Assembly: GCF_902825225.1 (NCBI RefSeq)
Contig: NZ_CADEAK010000001.1
Coordinates: 169,909 to 233,908, forward strand
DNA: 64,000 bases
Direction: 5' to 3'
From: Bartonella vinsonii subsp. berkhoffii ATCC 51672
Lineage (GTDB): Bacteria > Pseudomonadota > Alphaproteobacteria > Rhizobiales > Rhizobiaceae
This document shows, one piece after another, positions 41,792 to 51,005 of the stretch; the first letter of the stretch is position 1, and the number at the start of each line of letters is the position of its first letter. Position numbers and translations under genes: made by a program. The notes below the pieces were generated by a model, which was not told where the DNA came from, ran no database searches, and saw only the letters and a program-made list of their open reading frames with translations.

Positions 41792-42889
41792 TTATGAAAG
41801 ACTTTTCAGATAGTCATTATAGCTAAATTGGCGTTGAACTGTTAATGTACCATCAAATTCCTTAATAACAATGGCAGGCATTGCAACGCCATTAAACCAA
41901 TTCTTCTTAACCATTGTATAGCCTGCTGCATCTTGAAAAGATAATCTATCACCTACTTTGAGCGGTTCAGGAAAATGAAATGTTCCAAAAATATCACCGG
42001 CAAGACAGGATTTTCCACAGACCATAATTTCATGGAGGCCCTGATTGGGTTCTAATTTGGCATTTTCACGATAAATGAGAAGATCAAGCATATGAGCTTC
42101 GATTGAGCTATCAACGATAGCGAGTTTTTTTTCATTATATAACGTATCAAGAACACTTACTTCTAGTGTGGTGCTTTTTGTTATAGCAGCTTCTCCTGGT
42201 TCTAGAAAAATGGTGACACCATAGGTTTTTGAAAAATGTTTTAAACGTTTTGCAAAAGTTTCTAGAGGATAATTTTCAGCGGTAAAATGAATTCCACCAC
42301 CAAGGCTTATCCAGTCAACAGCAGCGAAAAGTTCTACAAATTTTTCTTCCATATGATTCAGCATTTGATTAAAAAGATTAAAATCAGCATTTTCGCAATT
42401 ATTGTGAATCATGAGCCCATTGATAAGGGGCAAAACTTCTTTGATAGCGCTTTTATTGCTTTCTCCTAAACGGCTAAAAGGACGAGAAGGGTTGGCAAGA
42501 TCAAAATTGGATGCGCTGATTCCTGGATTTAATCTGAGACCTCGTTGAATGTTTTTTGTTTTATCAGCAAAACGTTGAAGCTGTTGTATGGAATTAAAAA
42601 TAATTTTGTCTGCATAACCACATGCTTCATCAATCTCATGATCTGCCCAAGCAACCGAATAGGCATGGGTTTCTTTGCCGAATTTTTCTCTTCCCAAACG
42701 CAGTTCATAAAGGGATGATGATGTGGTTCCATCCATGAACTCAGACATTAAATCAAAAACACTCCATGTCGCAAAACATTTTAAAGCAAGCAGAATTTTT
42801 GCTCCAGATATTTCGCGTAAGCGCGTGATAATTTCCATATTTTTTATGAGTTCAGATTTATCTATAAGATAATAGGGAGTTCTTATCAT
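41792..42889 (-). CDS. nspC: Carboxynorspermidine/carboxyspermidine decarboxylase
   Basis: 365 residues, an alanine-racemase-fold PLP decarboxylase. The start TPYYLIDKSELIKNMEII, the PLP-lysine segment AKILLALKCFATW, the glycine motif WISLGGGIHFTAENYPL and ICGKS-like MVCGKSCLAGDIFG with its cysteine are all seen. It removes CO2 from carboxyspermidine to give spermidine. It is first in a two-gene operon with the dehydrogenase, which together replace the S-adenosylmethionine route. Confidence 0.92.
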   Translation of the reverse strand: MIRTPYYLIDKSELIKNMEIITRLREISGAKILLALKCFATWSVFDLMSEFMDGTTSSSLYELRLGREKFGKETHAYSVAWADHEIDEACGYADKIIFNSIQQLQRFADKTKNIQRGLRLNPGISASNFDLANPSRPFSRLGESNKSAIKEVLPLINGLMIHNNCENADFNLFNQMLNHMEEKFVELFAAVDWISLGGGIHFTAENYPLETFAKRLKHFSKTYGVTIFLEPGEAAITKSTTLEVSVLDTLYNEKKLAIVDSSIEAHMLDLLIYRENAKLEPNQGLHEIMVCGKSCLAGDIFGTFHFPEPLKVGDRLSFQDAAGYTMVKKNWFNGVAMPAIVIKEFDGTLTVQRQFSYNDYLKSLS

Positions 42890-43044
42890 TGTTTATCCAT
42901 TCTCTTTTGAAGGATCTTATTGCCAAGACTAACGTTTAATACAAAGAGGAACAGAATGTCTCAAAAAAAGAGGTCTGTTTCTCTCTAGCAGTAGAAAAAT
43001 TTTCTGTAACTGCGTTTTGGTTTTGTGATGATGAGATTTGCGTT

Positions 43045-43482
43045 ATGTGTGTGAAAAAAAAATTATATTATGCTTTAGCTCTTATATTCATTGGTAGTTT
43101 TTTCATTGTAACAGTCAATATTTTTCATTGGGGGAAAAATAAGAGTGATGTTGAAGCCAAAGCGGCTCCTCAGGTTTTTGTTCAAGAAAGTACGATGCCT
43201 CTGGTTTTTACGGGACGTAGAGAACTTAACGGTTTTAAAGGGTATCATAATTATCGGCGTGGTTATCGTAAGTATAGAGATAATTGGTGGTATCCTGAAG
43301 CGGCCTTTGTTGCATTGCCACATCTAAATGCAAAACACATACTCTTGAAAGGTGCATCAGATGCAAAAAAATTGCCTCAAGAGCATATTGAATCTTGTCG
43401 TGCACGTTATCATTCTTATAATAAATATCAACCTTTTTATGGGCCTCGTAAGCAATGTCTTTCGCGCTTTTTAAAAGGGTAG
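43045..43482 (+). CDS. BA14K-like small envelope protein
   Basis: 145 residues. A basic start and one hydrophobic segment (LYYALALIFIGSFFIVTVNIF) suggest a signal anchor. The middle is rich in arginine, tyrosine and glycine (GYHNYRRGYRKYRDNWWYP). The end, ESCRARYHSYNKYQPFYGP followed by RKQC, resembles the C-terminal signature of the BA14K immunoreactive protein family of Brucella and relatives. It stands alone between the polyamine genes and the Mrp operon. The match is by motif only and the function is unknown. Confidence 0.65.
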   Translation: MCVKKKLYYALALIFIGSFFIVTVNIFHWGKNKSDVEAKAAPQVFVQESTMPLVFTGRRELNGFKGYHNYRRGYRKYRDNWWYPEAAFVALPHLNAKHILLKGASDAKKLPQEHIESCRARYHSYNKYQPFYGPRKQCLSRFLKG

Positions 43483-43723
43483 AGGTTGTTAAACGTGAAA
43501 AATTTCTGTCGAATCTTGTCGTATTCGTTCCTATTCTGAAATTAAAAAGGGAATTTATATGATGCGTATTTTTCACGCAAAAGTTATTTTTTAAAAATTT
43601 TAAGTGTTTTTAAGTTTTATTAAATCTTATTATCGTAAGTGCGGGATGAGGGGGTGACAATATAAATTATAAATTTTTATTTTGTTTATGACAAAATATT
43701 AAGGACAGTAGGGAGCTTAAAGA

Positions 43724-46645
43724 ATGACAACACGGGAAGCAATGTTGATATTGCTCGTTTTGCTCCCCTTTGGTGGAAGTGCTGTTATTGGTTTCTTTCG
43801 TTCGACAGCAAAAAATAATGAAGCATGGTTTGCTGGTGTCATTGCACTTTTCAGCCTTCTTTTTACAATAATGCTTTATCCAGCCATATATGGAAACCAC
43901 GTCGTGCGTTTAGATATTTCATGGTTTTCAGAGTGGGGCGTCGACTTGATTCTTCGTATGGATGGTTTGTCGTGGCTTTTTTGCTTGCTTATTACAGGAA
44001 TTGGACTGCTTATTGTCGTCTACGCGCGTTATTATATGGATCCAGCCGATTCTGTACCGCGTTTTTTTTCTTTTTTCCTCGCTTTTATGGGCTCAATGAC
44101 AGGAATAGTCTTGTCAGGAAATCTCGTCTTTTTGGTGGTTTTTTGGGAACTCACCAGTATTTTTTCTTTTTTATTGATTGGGTATTGGTATCACAATGCA
44201 AGTGCGCGTGAGGGAGCCCGTATGGCTTTAACGATCACAGGTTTTGGCGGTTTTGCCCTTTTTATTGGGGTTTTATTGATTGGGTTCATCGTTGGAAGTT
44301 TTGATTTGGATAAGGTGTTGCAGTCTGGGGATATGATCCGGTCAAGTTCTTTTTATAATCTTGCCCTTATTTGTATTTTAGTAGGAGGATTAACAAAGAG
44401 TGCACAGTTTCCTTTTCATTTTTGGTTGCCCAATGCTATGGCTGCTCCGACGCCCGTATCGTCTTATTTGCATTCGGCAACAATGGTGAAAGCAGGATTG
44501 TTTTTGCTTGTTCGTTTATGGCCTGTGCTTTCTGGAACAGAAGCTTGGTTTTGGTTGGTTGGTTTTTCAGGTCTCTCAACATTGTTGCTTGGAGCCTATT
44601 TTTCTATGTTTCAGCAAGATTTGAAAGGGCTTCTTGCTTATTCAACGATTAGTCATCTTGGATTGATTACCACGCTTTTAAGTCTTGGTAGTCCACTTGC
44701 ATGTGTTGCAGCAATCTTTCACATGGCCAATCATGCTACTTTTAAAGCTTCTTTATTTATGGCTGCTGGCATTATTGATCACGAGACCGGAACACGTGAT
44801 ATGCGTAAACTGACAGGTCTTTATCGTTCTATGCCTATTACAGCAACTCTTGCTTTAGTTGCAAGTGCAGCGATGGCTGGAGTTCCTTTGTTAAATGGTT
44901 TTTTATCAAAAGAGATGTTTTTTGCCGAAGCGGTTGAAATGCATATGGAGTCATGGCTCGATTGGATTGCACCTTATGTAGCAACATTGGCAAGCTTGTT
45001 CAGTGTGACTTATTCTATACGCTTTATTCATGGCGTCTTTTGGGGACCAAAACCTCTTCATTTACCCAAAATGCCACATGAACCACCGCATTTTATGCGT
45101 TTACCAATGGAGCTTTTGGTCTTTGTTTGTTTGGCAGTTGGTATTTTTCCTAATGTAACAATAGGACCTATTTTGGATAATGCAGTTGTGTCTGTTTTAG
45201 GACCAATGACAGTTCCTTATAGTTTAGCTGTTTGGCATGGAGTGGATACCCCGTTAATGATGAGTTTGGTGGCTTTATTGGGGGGCGGATTGCTCTATGT
45301 TGTCGGACATCGTTATTTTTTATCCTGTGATGATGGGACTCCTTTCTTTCGTCATTTGAGAGGACCCCGTATTTTTGAGCGCATTCTCGCCATTATTTCT
45401 TGGAAATGGGCGCGCGCTTTGGAATCTATTTTATCAACGCGCCGTTTGCAAATACAGTTGCATTGGATTTTTGGGGTGTGTTTTGTCTTTGTTGGTTTTT
45501 TGCTTTGGTTTGATGGTTTCATTTCAGCAGGTTCTTTACCGCTTTTTCCGCTTGATATTCCTTTTGTTGCTCTTTGGCTGGTTGGCGGATTGTGCGCGCT
45601 TTTAGTTGCTTGGCAAGCAAAGTTTCACCGCCTTGCTTCACTTATGCTGTTGGGGGGAGCCGGTTTGATGACTTGTGCAACCTTTTTATGGCTCTCTGCA
45701 CCTGATTTGGCAATAACACAGTTGGTTGTTGAAGTGGTAACAACTGTTTTATTATTGCTTGGTTTGCGGTGGTTGCCTAAGCGTTTGTATAGTCCTGCTC
45801 CAACCTCTGTTCATTTTTTTGTGCGTTTGCGTCGTATGCGTGATTTCTTTATAGCTCTTATCGGAGGCGCAGGGGTAGCGTGGCTCTCCTTTGCCATGAT
45901 GACACGCCCTCAAGGGACAACAATTTCTGATTTCTTTCTGACGAATGCTTATTTTGTGGCTGGGGGGCGCAATGTTGTGAATGTGTTGTTGGTTGATTTC
46001 CGTGGTTTTGATACCATGGGAGAAATTGTCGTGTTGGGTGTTGTTTCACTCACTGTTTTTGCTCTTTTGCGGCGGTTTCGTCCTGCTCCTGAAAGTATTG
46101 AAGCGCCTTTTCAACAACGTATTCAAAAAGCCTTTGATATGGAACAGCCTGAGCGGGATGTGGGGGATACAGTATTGAATTATCTCACTATTCCTGCTGT
46201 TATGATGGGGTGGCTCTTTCCGGTTATTATCGCTTTTGCAATTTATTTATTTTTGCGGGGACATGATCTTCCTGGGGGTGGATTTGTTGGTGGTGTGACG
46301 TTAGCGATAGGCTTCATTTTACAATATCTTGCACGTGATATTCGTTGGGTGGAAAGTCGTTTGAGGGTTCTACCTTTGCGTTGGATGGGGGGTGGCTTAT
46401 TGTTGTGCGTTGCAACGGGAGGTGGAGCTTGGTTGGTTGGCTATCCTTTTTTAACGTCATTTTTTCAATATACCGATCTTCCATTGATTGGAAAGATTCC
46501 TATAGCGTCTGCTTTTTTATTTGATTGTGGTGTATTTTCTCTTGTGTTTGGAGCAACAGTTCTCATTTTAATTGCGCTTGCACACCAGTCCATTCGAAGT
46601 TACCGAATTGGTAAGAGACCTCTTTTGAAAGAGAAGGAGGATTAA
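43724..46645 (+). CDS. mrpA: Mrp antiporter fused subunits A and B
   Basis: 973 residues. The first part is a NuoL-like ion-transport subunit with many membrane segments and the conserved FWLPNAMAAPTPVSSYLHSATMVKAGLFLL. The last 150 residues form an MrpB domain (NYLTIPAVMMGWLFPVIIAF, LRGHDLPGGGFVGGVTLAIG). The A-B fusion is the PhaAB type seen in rhizobia. The complex exchanges Na+ or K+ for protons and supports pH and salt tolerance. It is the first gene of a six-gene operon whose members overlap by one to four bases. Confidence 0.93.
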   Translation: MTTREAMLILLVLLPFGGSAVIGFFRSTAKNNEAWFAGVIALFSLLFTIMLYPAIYGNHVVRLDISWFSEWGVDLILRMDGLSWLFCLLITGIGLLIVVYARYYMDPADSVPRFFSFFLAFMGSMTGIVLSGNLVFLVVFWELTSIFSFLLIGYWYHNASAREGARMALTITGFGGFALFIGVLLIGFIVGSFDLDKVLQSGDMIRSSSFYNLALICILVGGLTKSAQFPFHFWLPNAMAAPTPVSSYLHSATMVKAGLFLLVRLWPVLSGTEAWFWLVGFSGLSTLLLGAYFSMFQQDLKGLLAYSTISHLGLITTLLSLGSPLACVAAIFHMANHATFKASLFMAAGIIDHETGTRDMRKLTGLYRSMPITATLALVASAAMAGVPLLNGFLSKEMFFAEAVEMHMESWLDWIAPYVATLASLFSVTYSIRFIHGVFWGPKPLHLPKMPHEPPHFMRLPMELLVFVCLAVGIFPNVTIGPILDNAVVSVLGPMTVPYSLAVWHGVDTPLMMSLVALLGGGLLYVVGHRYFLSCDDGTPFFRHLRGPRIFERILAIISWKWARALESILSTRRLQIQLHWIFGVCFVFVGFLLWFDGFISAGSLPLFPLDIPFVALWLVGGLCALLVAWQAKFHRLASLMLLGGAGLMTCATFLWLSAPDLAITQLVVEVVTTVLLLLGLRWLPKRLYSPAPTSVHFFVRLRRMRDFFIALIGGAGVAWLSFAMMTRPQGTTISDFFLTNAYFVAGGRNVVNVLLVDFRGFDTMGEIVVLGVVSLTVFALLRRFRPAPESIEAPFQQRIQKAFDMEQPERDVGDTVLNYLTIPAVMMGWLFPVIIAFAIYLFLRGHDLPGGGFVGGVTLAIGFILQYLARDIRWVESRLRVLPLRWMGGGLLLCVATGGGAWLVGYPFLTSFFQYTDLPLIGKIPIASAFLFDCGVFSLVFGATVLILIALAHQSIRSYRIGKRPLLKEKED

Positions 46646-46986
46646 TGGAAATTATTCTTTCTTTGGGTATAGGTATTTTTGTTGGATCAGGCATTTGGCT
46701 GGTTTTACGTCCACGAACTTTTCAGGTTATTCTTGGGTTATCTTTGATTTCCTATGGTGTTAATCTTTTTATATTTTCAATGAGTAGACCGCGTAGCAAT
46801 GCTGCTCCGATTGTTGATCCTTCTATGGTAATCAATCCAGAGAATTATGTTGATCCTTTTCCGCAAGCTTTGGTTTTAACAGCAATTGTGATTGGTTTTG
46901 CAACAACAGCTTTATTTTTAGTGATTCTTCTGGTTTCACGTGGATTAACAGGGTCAGATCATGTTGATGGACGTGAGGTGCAGTGA
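46645..46986 (+). CDS. mrpC: Mrp antiporter subunit C
   Basis: 113 residues, NuoK-like, with three membrane segments and ALVLTAIVIGFATTALFLVI near the end, the conserved family block. The start codon overlaps the last base of mrpA. It is required for assembly of the Mrp complex. Confidence 0.92.
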   Translation: MEIILSLGIGIFVGSGIWLVLRPRTFQVILGLSLISYGVNLFIFSMSRPRSNAAPIVDPSMVINPENYVDPFPQALVLTAIVIGFATTALFLVILLVSRGLTGSDHVDGREVQ

Positions 46987-48608
46987 TGAAATCCTGCATG
47001 CAGCATCTTCTTGTTTTGCCTATTCTTTTACCATTAAGCACAGGAGCACTCCTTCTCTTTTATGATGAACGCCGTTCAAAACTTAAATCACTCATAAGTC
47101 TTTTTTCTGCGGGATTGTTGGTTATTATTGCGGTTTTGTTGATTATGCGTGCTCTTGAAGTTACACCGGCTTCGGAGGTTTATCGGCTTGGTAATTGGCC
47201 TTCTTCCTTCGGAATTGTTTTAGTTCTTGATCGTTTAAGCGCTATGATGCTTTTACTTTCTAGTTTGTTGATGATGAGTGCGTTGGTTTTTGCACAGGCT
47301 CATTGGTGCAAAGCGGGTTCTCATTTTCAGTCACTGATGCAATTTTTCATGGTTGGTATAAACGGCGCTTTTTTGACAGGTGATTTATTCAATTTATTTG
47401 TGTTTTTTGAAGTGATGTTAACAGCTTCTTATGGGCTGGCATTGCATGGTTCTGGTCAGTTACGTGTGCGTGCGGGGTTGCATTATGTTGTGGTTAACCT
47501 TGTAGCTTCGCTCTTTTTTTTAATTGGTACAGCACTCATTTATGGAGTCGTTGGAACCCTTAATATAGCAGATTTGGCTGTAAAAATGAAACAGATCGCT
47601 TCCAGAGATATTGTTTTATTCGAAATAGGTGCGGCAATTTTGGGTATCGCCTTTTTACTCAAAGCGGGTATGTGGCCACTTAATTTTTGGTTGATGCCAA
47701 CTTACAGCGCAGCAGTAGCGCCCGTGGGGGCATCTTTTGCACTTTTGAGTAAGGTGAGTATTTATATTATTTTACGTTTAACATTGCTCTGTTTTAGTCC
47801 TGAAAGTGGATATTTTAGCCATTTTGGTCATATGGTTTTGTTTTATGGTGGACTTGCAACCATGGCTTTTGGTTTTATTGGGGTTTTGGCTAGCCAAATT
47901 TTGGTACGTTTGGCAGCTTATAGTGTTCTTGTCTCTTCAGGTACATTGTTGGCAGCAATCGGAATTGGCAGTACAGAGCTTATAGCAGCTGCACTCTTTT
48001 ATATTGTTTCTTCAACTTTAGCTCTTGGTGCTTTTTTTCTTCTGGTAGAGCTTGTGGAACGCTGTCAAGATGTGGCCGCGAATGTTCTAACTGTTACAAT
48101 GGAAGTGTATGGTGATGATGAAGAGGAGGAAGAAGATGAAGTTGGCATTTATTTGCCGGTAACTTTGGCAATTCTTGGGGCTTGTTTTGGTCTTTGTGCT
48201 CTTTTGATTATTGGTCTTCCACCTTTTTCAGGTTTTGTTGCAAAATTTATGATGTTCTTGGCAGTTTTAAACCACATGAAGAAGGATTTATCCGCTTCTC
48301 TACCGGTTTATCATGATTGGCTCTTTGTGATTTTTGTCACTCTCTCTGGTTTTGCAGCTTTAATAGCTCTTACTCGCACAGGTATCCGAACTTTTTGGGT
48401 TTCTCTTGAAGAGAGGATTCCGCGTGTGCAGGTGATTGAATTTGTACCTATTGTCGTTCTCCTTGCTTTGTGTTTTCTTATCACAATTGTCGCTGGTCCT
48501 GTTGGTCATTATATGTCGGAAACAGCTAAAACTTTATATGAGCCTCAAAACTATATTGGAAGCGTTTTAGGTGATTTTTCTCTCAAAAAAAGGGAGATGA
48601 ACCAATGA
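46983..48608 (+). CDS. mrpD: Mrp antiporter subunit D
   Basis: 541 residues, NuoN/M-like, about 14 membrane segments, with the proton-channel block LLKAGMWPLNFWLMPTYSAAVAPVGASF. A striking acidic insert, EVYGDDEEEEEDEVG, lies near residue 380 on a loop; similar inserts occur in rhizobial relatives as I recall. It overlaps mrpC and mrpE by four bases each. Confidence 0.93.
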   Translation: MMKSCMQHLLVLPILLPLSTGALLLFYDERRSKLKSLISLFSAGLLVIIAVLLIMRALEVTPASEVYRLGNWPSSFGIVLVLDRLSAMMLLLSSLLMMSALVFAQAHWCKAGSHFQSLMQFFMVGINGAFLTGDLFNLFVFFEVMLTASYGLALHGSGQLRVRAGLHYVVVNLVASLFFLIGTALIYGVVGTLNIADLAVKMKQIASRDIVLFEIGAAILGIAFLLKAGMWPLNFWLMPTYSAAVAPVGASFALLSKVSIYIILRLTLLCFSPESGYFSHFGHMVLFYGGLATMAFGFIGVLASQILVRLAAYSVLVSSGTLLAAIGIGSTELIAAALFYIVSSTLALGAFFLLVELVERCQDVAANVLTVTMEVYGDDEEEEEDEVGIYLPVTLAILGACFGLCALLIIGLPPFSGFVAKFMMFLAVLNHMKKDLSASLPVYHDWLFVIFVTLSGFAALIALTRTGIRTFWVSLEERIPRVQVIEFVPIVVLLALCFLITIVAGPVGHYMSETAKTLYEPQNYIGSVLGDFSLKKREMNQ

Positions 48609-49090
48609 ATTCTTTTTGTCCTTTCCCTTTTTTTAGTGCAGCAATTGTTTTTATGTGGTTGACCTTAAACGGTTTTAGTATAGGTCAATTGCTTTTAGGG
48701 ATTATAATCGCTTTGTTGAGTGGTTGGGTAATGCAATTTCTGGAGCTGGAAAAGATCACACTTAAAAATTGGCGTGCAATTTTTCGTTTGATTTTTCGCG
48801 TCTTTATCGATTCTATCGTTTCAAATGTTGCAGTAGCTTTCTTTGTTTTGACAAAAAGGATTCAAAAACAGCAATCTGGTTTTATTGTGGTGCCTCTTTT
48901 GCTAGAGAGTTATACTGGTTTGGCTGTTTTAGCGTGCATCCTTGCAATAACTCCAGGAACTGTTTGGATTGCCTATAATAGAAAAAATGGTGAACTTTTG
49001 CTTCATGTCTTAAATCTTAAGGATGGATATGATTACCAGCAATTGATCAAACAACGATATGAAAAATTACTTTTGGAGATTTTTTCATGA
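48605..49090 (+). CDS. mrpE: Mrp antiporter subunit E
   Basis: 161 residues with membrane segments near the start and the family block ESYTGLAVLACILAITPGTVW, followed by HVLNLKDGYDYQQLI. It lies between mrpD and mrpF with four-base overlaps on both sides. Confidence 0.9.
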   Translation: MNSFCPFPFFSAAIVFMWLTLNGFSIGQLLLGIIIALLSGWVMQFLELEKITLKNWRAIFRLIFRVFIDSIVSNVAVAFFVLTKRIQKQQSGFIVVPLLLESYTGLAVLACILAITPGTVWIAYNRKNGELLLHVLNLKDGYDYQQLIKQRYEKLLLEIFS

Positions 49091-49368
49091 GTATGGTTAT
49101 TCTGTATTGGGGGCTTTTCCTCTCACAATTTTTTTTAAGTCTTGCGATGATTCTCGCGTTGTTTCGATTGATTTTTGGACCACGGGCACAGGATAGGATA
49201 GTTGGTTTAGAAGCTCTTTATATCAATACTATCCTTTTATTTCTTACATTCGATATCCGTTCAGGGACAACTATTTATTTTGTCGCTGCTCTTATTCTTG
49301 GGCTTTTAGGTCCTGTATCAAGCGTCGCTTTGGCGAAATTTCTCATGCGCGGGGAGATTATTGAATGA
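49087..49368 (+). CDS. mrpF: Mrp antiporter subunit F
   Basis: 93 residues with three hydrophobic segments and the typical LIFGPRAQDRIVGLEALYIN loop. The final segment is AALILGLLGPVSSVALAKFL. The start overlaps the mrpE stop by four bases. Confidence 0.9.
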   Translation: MSMVILYWGLFLSQFFLSLAMILALFRLIFGPRAQDRIVGLEALYINTILLFLTFDIRSGTTIYFVAALILGLLGPVSSVALAKFLMRGEIIE

Positions 49369-49751
49369 AAGATGATGTATCGCTTGCAGTTGCTGTTATT
49401 GTTACGATTTTTTTAATATTAGGATCTGGTCTTACATTGATTGGAGCAATAGGGTTGGGGCGTTTTTCCAATTTTTATGAGCGTTTGCATATGCCTTCAT
49501 TGAGTACGAGTTGGGGCGCAGGGAGTATTCTCATTTCCTCGTTTCTTTATTCAATATTTGTAGATCATCATTTTGTTTTTCATGAATTCTTGATGGTAAT
49601 CTTTTTATTTGTAACTACGCCTGTAGCCTCTATGCTTTTGTCACAGGCAGCAGCTTATCGAAATCATTTGGAAAATAAATTAGAGAAGCCGCTGGCCCTT
49701 TTATCGCATCAGACGGACGAAAAATTATCCGCATCAGAAGAAATATCATAA
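49365..49751 (+). CDS. mrpG: Mrp antiporter subunit G
   Basis: 128 residues with three membrane segments, the family marks IGAIGLGRFSNFYERLHMPS and FVTTPVASMLLSQAAAYR, and a polar C-terminal tail. It closes the complete set A(B)-C-D-E-F-G, so the antiporter should be functional. Confidence 0.9.
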   Translation: MKDDVSLAVAVIVTIFLILGSGLTLIGAIGLGRFSNFYERLHMPSLSTSWGAGSILISSFLYSIFVDHHFVFHEFLMVIFLFVTTPVASMLLSQAAAYRNHLENKLEKPLALLSHQTDEKLSASEEIS

Positions 49752-49790
49752 AATTGAGAGCCAGCGTGGTTTTGGATGTATAAGAACTTT

Positions 49791-50183
49791 TTATTTTGTA
49801 TCTTGTTCTTCTACACAGTGGAGGGGTTTTTCCTCCTTTGGATCATTAATGAGGTCATACAATAAGGCTTCGTTTTGTTTTGTCCACCAAATATATTCAC
49901 CTCCCGCATATTTTGCTCCTGAAGCGGCAATAACATTTGCAGCGATAATACGCTTCTCATTCCATTTGAGATCAACCAAAGCAATATCACCGGTATTATA
50001 GTAGGTTGCTTCAACGCGCTCTTTTTTGTTTCCAATACTGCATTGGTAGGCAACAGATTCTATTGTTGGTTCTGGAGTGTTTGGTACTTCAATGACTAAA
50101 GAACCAGCAAAAGCACTCATTGCGCTAAACAGTGAGAGAGTTAAAGTGGATAAAAACTGTAAATTTAAAAAAGTTTTTTTCAT
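49791..50183 (-). CDS. MliC-like C-type lysozyme inhibitor, paralogue A
   Basis: 130 residues with a signal peptide (MKKTFLNLQFLSTLTLSLF, cleavage near AFA-GS) and no lipobox, so it should be periplasmic. The core VAYQCSIGNKKERVEATYYN then AASGAKYAGGEYIWWTKQNE matches the MliC domain, including the serine and lysine reported to enter the lysozyme active site. Cysteines at YQC and LHC could pair. It lies 17 bases downstream of its paralogue and converges on mrpG. Confidence 0.78.
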   Translation of the reverse strand: MKKTFLNLQFLSTLTLSLFSAMSAFAGSLVIEVPNTPEPTIESVAYQCSIGNKKERVEATYYNTGDIALVDLKWNEKRIIAANVIAASGAKYAGGEYIWWTKQNEALLYDLINDPKEEKPLHCVEEQDTK

Positions 50184-50200
50184 AATGTTTACCTTATTAT

Positions 50201-50596
50201 TTAGAACAATAATGTTGATTCATCTTTACACTGGATGGGTTTTTTTCTTTCTGGATCACGAACAAGATCATAAAGTGTGATTTCATTGTTGTTTTCCAAC
50301 CAAATATACTCTTCCCCTTCATATTTTTTTCCTATGTCGGCGATTACATTTGCAGCAATGACACGATCACCTTTCCACTTGAAATCAAGCAACGAAATAT
50401 TGTCAGCATTGAGATAGACTGCTTCAATCCGTTCTTTACTTGTTCCAGCATCGCATTGATAGACAATCGTTTGCGTTTTGGGTTCTGGAGAGTCTGGTAC
50501 TTCAATGACGAAAGAACCAGCGAAGGCATTCATTGAGCTAAAAAGTGATAGAATTAAAGTGGCGAAAAATCCCAAAATTTGTAAAGTTTTTTTCAT
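50201..50596 (-). CDS. MliC-like C-type lysozyme inhibitor, paralogue B
   Basis: 131 residues from the ATG at 50596. The signal peptide, MKKTLQILGFFATLILSLF, and the following GSFVIEVPDSPEPKTQ closely match paralogue A, so the pair arose by duplication. In the signature block it has ADIGKKYEGEEYIWLENNNE: the serine of paralogue A is isoleucine and the lysine is asparagine, so the inhibitory function may be changed. The open frame extends to 50683, but that extension is translated tRNA sequence and is rejected. It starts 44 bases after the tRNA-Arg gene. Confidence 0.75.
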   Translation of the reverse strand: MKKTLQILGFFATLILSLFSSMNAFAGSFVIEVPDSPEPKTQTIVYQCDAGTSKERIEAVYLNADNISLLDFKWKGDRVIAANVIADIGKKYEGEEYIWLENNNEITLYDLVRDPERKKPIQCKDESTLLF

Positions 50597-50640
50597 AATG
50601 CTTCCCTGTGTTATGCAGAAGAATGATTTGACTGATAGGA

Positions 50641-50944
50641 TGGTGTCTACGGCAGGATTCGAACCTGCGGCCCCAGGATTCATGCCACTTCGATTTTCAC
50701 CGCCAGCTTTTCAAAGCTGTTTGTGGTCTGGACTGTCTCTTCACCGTGAAGCTTGTGCCCTTTAGGTGCTGCCCGTTCAGTCTCTACACCTTCCTCTTGT
50801 TTTAAAAGAGGCTTGGCTCGGGATTGGCATATAGTCTCCTATGAAGCTTTCCCCGAATTTGAGCAGATCCACTTTAAGGATTTCTCCTTAAGGCGCCCAA
50901 TTTCTTTAGGAATCCTGTGCTCTATCCTCCTGAGCTACGCAGAC
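50641..50944 (-). tRNA. tRNA-Arg(CCU), interrupted by a group I intron
   Basis: On the minus strand the 5' exon (50944-50908, 37 nt) has a complete half tRNA: acceptor GTCTGCG, D arm GCTC/GAGC, anticodon stem CAGGA, loop TTCCT. The 3' exon (50680-50641, 40 nt) gives AA, TCCTG, the T arm GCAGG-TTCGAAT-CCTGC, acceptor CGTAGAC, then A and an encoded CCA. Joined, all four stems pair (one G-T in the acceptor) and the anticodon is CCT. The break is directly after the anticodon. Ordinary tRNA finders often miss such split genes. Confidence 0.92.
50681..50907 (-). ncRNA. Group I intron in tRNA-Arg(CCU)
   Basis: 227 nt with no open frame of note. The exon ends in T and the intron ends in G, the usual group I borders. 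On the minus strand a hairpin TTAAGGA-GAAA-TCCTTAA (50891-50874) fits P2 with a GNRA loop, CCTCTT/AAGAGG fits a later hairpin, GAGACTATATGCC (50838-50826) fits the R element, CTTCAC-GGTGAAG fits P8, and AGACAGTCC (50738-50730) fits the S element; GACT and AGTC pair as P7. CAGCTTT/AAAGCTG fits P9. Introns at this site are known in Agrobacterium tRNA-Arg(CCU). Confidence 0.88.
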
Positions 50945-51005
50945 ATCATCATACTTTATTTCTTTAATAGAAGTATAAAAACGAATCAATTATATTCAAT
51001 ATGAA

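Noticed and set aside
46935..46950. TTTCACGTGGATTAAC as a fifth parS site
   Set aside because: Only the left half matches; the right half breaks the palindrome.
50597..50683. 29-residue N-terminal extension of MliC paralogue B
   Set aside because: The extension is translated from the T arm and acceptor of tRNA-Arg(CCU); the real start with a signal peptide is at 50596.
50753..51004. 83-codon plus-strand open frame
   Set aside because: It lies across the group I intron and the tRNA 5' exon on the opposite strand.
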